Shown piece by piece: positions 56,983 to 64,000 of a DNA stretch of 64,000 nt. The stretch is taken from contig JAEOAD010000015.1 of NCBI GenBank assembly GCA_036365145.1, forward strand, positions 13,571,501 to 13,635,500, in the 5' to 3' direction. The notes below the pieces were generated by a model. That model was given only the letters and a program-made list of their open reading frames with translations, did not search any database and was not told the origin of the DNA. The stretch comes from Orientallactaga sibirica (taxonomy: Eukaryota; Chordata; Mammalia; Rodentia; Dipodidae). Each line of letters starts with the position of its first letter. The first letter of the stretch is position 1. Both the position numbers and the translations under genes were made by a program.

Positions 56983-56999
56983 GGGTCTCAGTTTTAATT

Positions 57000-57755
57000 T
57001 CTCATTTTATAAATACTGATATGTGCTAAAGCTCTTTGAGGTACTTTGTTCTTTTCAAATATTAGGTCTATATTTTATCCATAAATACCCCCCAACCCCA
57101 ATATGCAAAAAATAAGACAATGGTCATGGGCTATCTAGGGAACCGAGGAACCAGTATGAAAGACTGTTGCTTCAAATTATGCTTCTTGGGGAAAATACAA
57201 ATCAAGTTTTATCTTATTTCACCATTACTTTATATATAACAAAAAATAATTAGGTGATTACTATGCAATACTTTCAAGAGGGCCTGTGCCCTCTCAATAA
57301 ATAGAAAACTGGAAACCACCATTTCACCAGTAAAATCTTTTGTCATTGGTGAGTTTAGAATTCAGAACAGTCAAATGCTCATATCAGTTCAGTTGTGGCC
57401 TTGATTAACTGAAGCAAAATCAGTTGATATAGATGATCCAGATGATGATACTTGAAAAATGCAGCAAAATCATTGTGTTGCCCATTTGGAAGTTAAGTTC
57501 AGCTTAATCTTGCTAAAAGCATTACTAGGGCTTTGTCCTTTTGTGGAAGCTTTAGGGAGAAAATCTCTTTCCTTGTTCTTGGAGCATTTTTTGGCTCATA
57601 CCTCTTAACTCCATGAAAAATGGAAGACTTTTAACATATTTAAAGTAAAAATGGATGGATATAGTGCTTAAAATTGAGTAAGTGTGATTGCTTAATATTT
57701 ATTGAAGTAGTTATTATATGCTATATTTACTTTAATGTTACTATAAATATTTGTT
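57000..57755. other. SMC6 first-intron end, nothing recognised
   Basis: AT-rich sequence leading into the acceptor of the start-codon exon. Confidence 0.5.
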
Positions 57756-57758
57756 CAG

Positions 57759-57901
57759 ACCTGATGGCCAAAAGAAAGGAAGAAAATTTGTCTTTTCTTG
57801 AAAATGCTAAAAGACCAAGACAAGAAGAATTGGAGGACTTTGATAAAGATGGTGATGAAGATGAATGTACCCTTTCTTTCACTAATGGTACATCTACTTT
57901 G
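57759..57901 (+). CDS. SMC6: SMC6 start-codon exon, residues 1-46
   Basis: Coding part is 57764-57901. Acceptor TTTGTTCAG|ACCTG leaves a 5-nt leader before the ATG; donor ACTTTG|GTAAGT is perfect. The end of the exon reads [16 protein letters not shown], six residues longer than the human and mouse proteins as I remember them. Confidence 0.94.
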
Positions 57902-60620
57902 GTAAGTACAAAATTATGATTTTCAGTTGGCATATTTATCATGTGTTTTGTATACTTAACGATAATTTGAAGAGGTACGGGAAATTTATGTTAAATATTA
58001 GAAAAATTAACAAAATAATGGAAGAAATAATTTTTCTTTGAGAGATGAGTAAAATTGACAAACATATAGTAAGGCCAACAAAGCCAAAAGAAAAGACATA
58101 AATTGCCCAAATGAGGAATGAAATAGGGGCCTTATAACAACCTGTCAAGCATTAAAGAATAAGGAAATACAAGTTTATAGTTCTCTACACACATAAATCT
58201 GAAAATTTAAGTGAAGCCATTCCTTGAAAAACAAAACAATTTATACCCAATATGGATGAAATAATTTACTTAATTCTGACTAAATTTATAATTTTATCTA
58301 GTCTCAATTATTAAGGTTACCATTATCCACTTCCTGTAGTTTTTCATTGATAATACTGCTAATCTTTCAAATGCTTGTGTGATTTTAATGAGTGAATTAG
58401 ACAAATTGATTGTTTTTCCGTTTTTCTTAATAGACAGCAGCAGAAGTTGGAATAATTGAGAGTATTCAGCTAAGAAACTTCATGTGCCATTCGATGCTTG
58501 GACCTTTTAAATTTGGATCTAATGTCAATTTTGTTGTAGGGAACAATGGAAGTAAGTGCTTTTGTCGTCTTTTTACTATACTTTGAGAAGGGAATACATT
58601 TTGAAATAGGTGACTATGTTGATTAATATTGGGTATAGACCTTTGTAGTTTCTTTGTACTGTCAGTCTACAATTTCTACACTTAAAAACAATCTGAATTA
58701 ACTAGGTACATTTTTGAAGTAGCAGGTATAAACATTTCCTGTCCTTTTGTGGGTTTTTTTCCCCCCTTTGAGATAGGATCTCACTTTTCTCCAGCTTACC
58801 TCAAACTACTGGGCTCAAGAGTAGCTTGGACTAAGCATGTACCATGAGACCTGGCAATTTTCTGCTTATTTTAAAGTGTATTTACCTTGGAATTTGTACT
58901 GTACAAGTATGCCTCATTGTAGTTGAGGTAACTTTGTCTTGTACCTGAAGTAAACACAGGAATATGGCACAAATGAAGTGCCTTACAAATCTAAACCTGA
59001 AAGTAACTTTTCTTGCTGTTAGGTCCAGTGAGACCTTTATGACAGGTTGTCTTTGTGCTGATACTTAGATGAAAATTACAGATTGTTTGGGATGATCTGA
59101 GATGTTCCCAGGCAAAGGTCATTCATTCTTAAATGATCTGAGGAGTAAAAGATTTATGGAGAATGAGGAGTCACCTTATGAAGTTTTATCACATTGTACA
59201 TTGTTGGGAAGGCAGAAGATCACAATGGAGTGCCATACTATAGGCTACAATTTTGAGAATCTTGAGAGCCTAATAGAATTTTTTGAGTTTTATTCAAGTT
59301 TTATTCAAGTGTCAGTGATCAGCCAGCCAATTTTTTTTTTTTTTTTGAGAGAGAGAGAATGGGCACACCAGAGATCTCTCAGTTGCTGTGAAGGAACTCC
59401 AGACATGTGTGCCCCTTTGTGGACAAGTGTGGCATTGCACCCTTGTGTCACTTGCATTTGGCTAAAGGTGGGACCTGGATAATCGAATGGGCGTTCTTAG
59501 GCTTGGCAGGCAGGCGCCTTAACCACCAAGCCATCTCTCCAGCCTGCCAGCCAAATTTTTTGACTCAAGCAATGACATACTTAAAATTATGGAGATAAAT
59601 TGTCACACATTGGTGTCAGATGTGACTGAATAGTGCATTGTCTACCACTTGGTGATTGTGCTAGTAAAGGAAGCTAGGGTTGTGCAGCTCCACATTCCAT
59701 GTCTTGTTCTATTTTCTCTCTTTTGTCATTTAGTCCAGGGGAAGAGGCTTTAGGAGTGGAGAGGGAACGGAGCAGCACTGTAGGGAGGTGGTCAGGACAA
59801 GACAGAAAGGAGGATTTATGGGTTCTGAAATTAGATGTTTTACTCTTTAAATCTAGAATGATTTTATTAATAAAAGGGAAGTGATTGAAGCAGTGTATTT
59901 GGTAAAGAAGAATAGAGAGTTAAACTGGTTACTAAACCAGACAAATTATTGATGCATATTGGGTTACTTTGTAGATTATAATGGGCTGATAAGAATTGGT
60001 TGTTGATGGAGATATGAAAATGGCTACTATATTCCAAGAATTGTTAAGGCAGTTTGAAAGTGTACCTTTTGTTATTTACCTATTAGAATAGAAAGAATTG
60101 CATATCAAAAATCTAGACATTAAAGATCTAAATTGCTAAGTTTTTCCTATTTAAGTTTATTTATTCATTCAACAAATGTATGTGCTAATTTTGAGGATCC
60201 ATCATTTTGTAAGAGACAATATTCCTGACCCTATGCACCTTATGTTTGAGAGATACAACTGCTTGCCAGATCTGCCAGTGGGGATCAGTTACTGACACCC
60301 ATGTGAGCGGTCCACACAAAATGATACTAATGTCTTGTTCATTTGTAGTTGCAAGAGGCCTTGGCATGCCCATGTGCCACATACACATGTATACGTACAT
60401 GAACAAAACAAGAACAGTTTTTTTGTCTAAAAGTTTGATACAAGTTGTAATTGCAATTAAAATATATTGAAAAATGATGTACATTAAGTACTTATATGTA
60501 AATGGAGGGATAGATTTGTTTACTAGCTTGATAGACCAAGATGATGAGAGCTTCAAGTTGAAAAGGTATTGGCCATTTTCTTTTCTTTTCTTTTCTTTTC
60601 TTTTCTTTTCTTTTCTTTTC

Positions 60621-60657
<37 letters not shown>

Positions 60658-60997
60658 TTACTAATTCTTTATTAGCAGCAAATATATATGAAATGTATCT
60701 GAAATATACTAGCCTTCCTAGTAGTGTCCTCAAAACAATTTCAATATAGCTGCCTTAGCACTGAAAGAAAATTATAACTGACCTTACCAATTGTATTTCA
60801 GGTTGAGACTCATTCAGAAATCTTTTTATATCAAGTTATAGAAGTTATCATTTTCTTTTCTCTTTTGAATTTTAAACATTTGTTTCTTTAGGTGGAAAGA
60901 GTGCAGTCCTCACAGCTCTCATAGTCGGTCTTGGTGGAAAAGCAGTTGCAACTAATAGAGGATCCTCTTTAAAAGGTTTTGTGAAAGCTGGACAGAA
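57764..60997 (+). CDS. SMC6: SMC6, SMC5/6 complex ATPase, N-terminal part (partial, three coding exons)
   Basis: SMC6 pairs with SMC5 and the NSE subunits in a nuclear DNA-repair and chromosome-maintenance complex. The three exons give the first 120 residues. An acidic N-terminal tail ([20 protein letters not shown]) is followed by the SMC head domain start ([20 protein letters not shown]) and the Walker A ATP-binding motif GNNGSGKS at residues 82-89 (K88). Start is the ATG at 57764, giving MAKRKEEN as in other mammals. The remaining exons (mammalian SMC6 is about 1,090 residues) lie beyond position 64000; I saw none of them between 61.0 and 64.0 kb. Confidence 0.96.
58434..58551 (+). CDS. 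SMC6: SMC6 second coding exon, residues 47-85
   Basis: This 118-nt exon encodes [20 protein letters not shown] to NFVVGNNG. Acceptor TTTTTCTTAATAG|ACAG; donor GGAA|GTAAGT, one base into Ser86 and inside the Walker A motif. Confidence 0.96.
58748..58855 (-). repeat. Old B1-like SINE
   Basis: TTTGAGATAGGATCTCAC to ATGAGACCTGGC. Confidence 0.65.
58860..59320. other. SMC6 intron sequence, nothing recognised
   Basis: No repeat named. Confidence 0.5.
59331..59545 (-). repeat. Long-form DIP-like SINE with TSD
   Basis: Contains TGGACAAGTGTGGCATTGCA; TSD GCCAGCCAA at 59322-59330 and 59546-59554. Confidence 0.92.
59560..60240. other. SMC6 intron sequence, nothing recognised
   Basis: No repeat named. 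Confidence 0.5.
60282..60385 (+). repeat. DIP-like SINE 3' half, decayed
   Basis: GTTGCAAGAGGCCTTGGCAT resembles the body of the family. Confidence 0.5.
60576..60659 (+). repeat. (TTTTC)n tract plus poly-T
   Basis: About 13 TTTTC units followed by T19. On the minus strand it reads as an A-tail with AAAAG expansion, downstream of an AATAAA. Confidence 0.95.
60892..60997 (+). CDS. SMC6: SMC6 third coding exon, residues 86-120
   Basis: This 106-nt exon completes Ser86 and encodes [20 protein letters not shown], then [14 protein letters not shown]. Acceptor GTTTCTTTAG|GTGG; donor CAGAA|GTAAGTG leaves codon 121 split. Confidence 0.96.
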
Positions 60998-61103
60998 GTA
61001 AGTGCTTTCTACATGTACTTTTGTTTCTTTAGTAAGAAATAATTGCATTAAAATCTCAGTTCATAAAGACATTAGGGGAAATAACGTGACTTTGTGTAGA
61101 TGA

Positions 61104-61200
61104 GACAGAGTCCAGGCTGGCCTAAACTTGCCATGTAGCTTCTTAACTTCTTGCCTCTCCTTGTAAGTATTGGGATTATTAACATGTCCTACCATGCTTA
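61104..61200 (-). repeat. Old B1-like SINE fragment
   Basis: GTCCAGGCTGGCCTAAACTT and TATTGGGATTATTAAC. Confidence 0.55.
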
Positions 61201-61366
61201 CAATATTGATTCTTTTTGTCATTAGGTTGCTTTAATATAACAATATATTGTCAGATGTGCATCATTATGAATTTGTTGCCTTTTACCTACTAGCAGCTCT
61301 TTTTTCAGGCTGGCAAGTGGTCTCCTTCCCTCCCTTTTTTCTTTTCTTTTCTATCTTCTTGTCCAC

Positions 61367-61754
61367 TGTAGCAGACAGCTTCAGGTTTGCTGAGATGAAC
61401 TTCCAGATCAGGCACAGTTATGGAGGAAGGGATATTATTTATTGAAGCTTACAGATCCAGGGGCAGTTCCATAATGGCAGAAGAAGCTGGCCTGCCTTCA
61501 CAAATCCAAGCAAGAGAAGAGAAAAACCCACCAGGCACACAGCACACAGAGCAAAGCTACAGCCAAAAGCCACAGCACACTTCAGGAACTCCCATTAGGC
61601 ACACTTTGCATATCTTTACAATGGAATCTCAAACCATAACCACACCTTAAGACCTGCCCCCAGTGACATTGCCTCTAGCAAGGTGGCTGCAGATGCAAAC
61701 TATAAACTAATAAAACACTGAATATATTGGGGGCCATATATTCAAACTACCACA
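61367..61754 (-). mobile_element. Solitary MaLR-type LTR, antisense to SMC6, exact TSD
   Basis: A 388-bp element that reads TGTGGTAGTTTGAATATATG at its minus-strand start and ends CTGTCTGCTACA. TSD TCCAC at 61362-61366 and 61755-61759. Related to the LTRs at 22790 and 36308. Confidence 0.87.
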
Positions 61755-62246
61755 TCCACCAAATGTTCCTGTTCCACCAGACCCTCTGTTCTTTTTCATA
61801 CTATGTCAGAAACCTCTAAAAGGTTGTTTTTCCTAACAAATTTCCCAAATTCTGTTATATTCTTTCCCAGTATGTGTGGCTGCTTTGTTTTCTGTAACAG
61901 AAACCTTGATAACTAACAGATATATGATAGAGTGTAATATTGACCTTCCTTCTGCTCAGTGTTCTATTTAACTTCTCCCTATTTTATTATTCAAAAGTAG
62001 AATAGGAACATGATATGAATCAGGATTCCTAGCAGCTTATAAATTTGCCAAAGCCTTAGGAATCTTAACCTTAAGCCGTGATTTTAACCTGATGTAAGCA
62101 AAGAAAAGATGCCTAGAAAATCATTTCCCATATTCAGAGAATCATTTGAAAAAAACTCTTTGGCATACTTTCTGATTTTGTTTATCTTGCTTGGATCCTA
62201 TCCCAACAAAGTGTCTCCTTGCTCTCTCCTTCCCTAAACAAGTTGT

Positions 62247-62411
62247 GTGTTTTTTTTTTTTTTTTTGGTTGTTTGTTTTGTTTTTTGAGATACAGTTTCA
62301 CTCTAGCCCAGGCTGACCTGGAATTCACTATGTACTCTCAGGGTGGCATCGAACTCCTACCTCTGCCTCCTGAGTGCTGGGATTAAAAGCATGTGCCACC
62401 ACACCCGGCTT
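62247..62411 (-). repeat. B1-like SINE with TSD
   Basis: Poly-T, TTTTTTGAGATACAGTTTCA to CACACCCGGCT; TSD TAAACAAGTTGT at 62235-62246 and 62412-62423. The TSD boundary overlaps the head by one base. Confidence 0.94.
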
Positions 62412-62700
62412 TAAACAAGTTGTCTTTAAGACAACCTCAGGCTTGTTCCATATTGACAGGCCAGACTCCACACAACAGGGGCTAGATGTTAAGTGTTTAG
62501 ATGGAAAGTCCATTAAGAGAGAATTGTAGTCCTTAGTGGGCCAGCTCATCTGCAATTATGACAGACTACTAAGGCTATAAAACAAAGGAGATTTTTATGA
62601 ATACCAAATGCTTCAGAGTGGGAGGAGAGAAAAGATGAACAGTAATAAGTTTTGAAATGCTCTGCTTTTATCTCCTTTTTAAAAGAAAAGATTAGTGAAA

Positions 62701-62853
62701 GCTAGGTGATAGCTCACCCCTATAATCCCAGCACTAGGAAGACTGAGGCAGAAATATTGCTGCATATTTAAGGCCAGCGTGTACTGTTAGCAAGTACCAG
62801 ATCAACCAAGTCTATGTAGTAAGACGCGGTTTCCGAAAACAAGCAAAAAACAA
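62701..62853 (+). repeat. Old B1-like SINE
   Basis: GCTAGGTGATAGCTCACCCC and CCCAGCACTAGGAAGACTGA. Confidence 0.7.
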
Positions 62854-62855
62854 GA

Positions 62856-63006
62856 AACCTGTCATGGTGGCTTACACCTTTAATTCCAGCACTCAGGAGG
62901 TAGAAGTAAGGAGGTTCACCATGAGTTTGAGGCTAGTCTGTGCTAAAACTGAGTTCCAGATCAGTCTGGACTAGAGTGAGAGATGCCATGACTCAAAAAA
63001 GAAAAC
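62856..63006 (+). repeat. B1-like SINE
   Basis: CCTGTCATGGTGGCTTACAC to ATGACTCAAAAAAGAAAAC. Confidence 0.83.
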
Positions 63007-63008
63007 AG

Positions 63009-63150
63009 GGCTGGGCACAGTGGCACACACTTTTAATCCCAGCACTCAAGAGGCAGAGGTAGGAGGATCACTGTGAGTTTGAGGCCAACCTGAGACTACA
63101 TAGTGAACTCTAGGTCAACTTGGCTAGAGTGAGACCCTACCTTGAAAAAC
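63009..63150 (+). repeat. B1-like SINE
   Basis: GGCTGGGCACAGTGGCACAC to CTACCTTGAAAAAC. Third of a head-to-tail series of three B1 copies. Confidence 0.88.
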
Positions 63151-63239
63151 TGGGTTGGGGGCGAAGTCAGTACAAAGGAGGCTGAGCTCTGGTGAAAGAT
63201 TTTGCCTTTATCAATTCTGCTTTAAAATACATTTATGTT

Positions 63240-63393
63240 GGGCTGGAGAAAGCCAAAGGATCCTGGTTCAGTTCTTCTGGACCCACGTAAACCAGATGCA
63301 CAAGAGGGCACATGCATCTGGAATTCGTTTGCAGTGATTCGAAGCCCTAGCATGCCCATTCTTTCTCTCTTTGCCTCTTTCTCTCTCTCTCTC

Positions 63394-63429
<36 letters not shown>

Positions 63430-63444
63430 ATATATTGAAAAAAT
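63240..63444 (+). repeat. DIP-like SINE with TSD, A-box region deleted
   Basis: GGGCTGGAGAAAGCC joins directly to AAAGGATCCTGGTTCAG, losing the A-box segment, yet the copy is flanked by TSD AAAATACATTTATGTT at 63224-63239 and 63445-63460. (AAAT)n tail of about ten units. Confidence 0.94.
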
Positions 63445-64000
63445 AAAATACATTTATGTTCTCTGTTGGTAACCATGTCCTTGAAAGTTAGTAGCTTGTG
63501 TAAGCTAGAATTTTTATAAACAGGATTCAGGACAGGTTGAAAAAGTTTGCTTGGGTTCCATTACTTCCCAAGTCAGGCAAAGATTTGAAAGTATTTAGCT
63601 TAGGCATAAAACATTAATGGTACATTATTTTTTTTTCTTCCTGAACCTTTAGTTTGAAAGAACATCATGTTTTCTGGCCAGGCAGACAAGGTGATTAAGT
63701 AACTGAGAAGTAGTTAAATAAAATAAATTGAAACAGAGTTGGGGGCCATTAAATGTTAAAATACCTTTACTTCAGTCATAGTTTTCTCTTTGTGTTTGTG
63801 GCTATTTCTCTGTATCCTTGTCTCTGGGCCTCTCTCCCATCTACCTTCCTTGAATCTGATCTGGAGCTCTTCCTTCCATCATTTCTCACATTCTAATCCT
63901 TACTTGGTTCTGCTTCTGTTGTATGCTGTCTTCCTTCCTTCCTTCTCTCCTCGTGACAGCTATAAAAGTCTGTGAGTTTCTCTTATGGCCTCTCAATTTC

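Larger units (their letters stand above)
60998..64000 (+). other. SMC6: SMC6 intron, partial, to window end
   Basis: No following coding exon was found. The intron holds an antisense solitary LTR, five or six B1-type SINEs and one tRNA-type SINE, listed separately. 61800-62230 and 63470-64000 show nothing I recognise. Confidence 0.7.

Overview
The window is mammalian nuclear DNA, almost certainly from a rodent and probably a jerboa-type (dipodid) species. It is dense in short 7SL-derived B1-like SINEs, in B4/RSINE1-type (ID+B1) SINEs and an ID element, and above all in a tRNA-derived SINE that I recall from jerboa genomes (called DIP-like here). Split genes, GT-AG introns and a CpG-island promoter confirm a vertebrate. 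The species call rests on repeat families recognised from memory, not on a search.

Layout. (1) 1-12.3 kb is intergenic DNA 3' of GEN1, holding SINEs, a young antisense L1 3' UTR with target-site duplications (TSDs) and old L1 fragments. (2) 12,385-~49,300 on the minus strand is the complete GEN1 gene, with thirteen coding exons (906 codons) and one 5' non-coding exon inferred from a perfect donor. (3) ~48.9-50.2 kb is a CpG island that forms a divergent promoter. (4) ~49.6-64.0 kb on the plus strand is the 5' part of SMC6: the untranslated start in the island, an intron of about 7.5 kb or more, then coding exons at 57,764, 58,434 and 60,892. The rest of SMC6 runs off the right edge.

Both genes belong to late homologous-recombination repair. 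GEN1 is the XPG/Rad2-family Holliday-junction resolvase, and SMC6 is the ATPase arm of the SMC5/6 complex that restrains and resolves recombination intermediates. Their head-to-head arrangement suggests shared promoter control. All GEN1 exon junctions keep the reading frame, and the active-site acids D30, E134, E136, D155, D157 and D208 are present, so the gene looks functional. One GEN1 intron uses a GC donor.

The introns are a record of retrotransposition. They include a probable MaLR-type LTR element with a tRNA-Leu-like primer site, two solitary LTRs with exact 5-bp TSDs, L1 3' UTR fragments, dozens of SINEs with readable TSDs, nested and same-site insertions, one SINE with an apparent 3' transduction, and a pyrimidine tract of about 230 bp shown by its TSD to be an expanded B1 tail. 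I found no new multi-gene system; the most unusual items are listed as findings.
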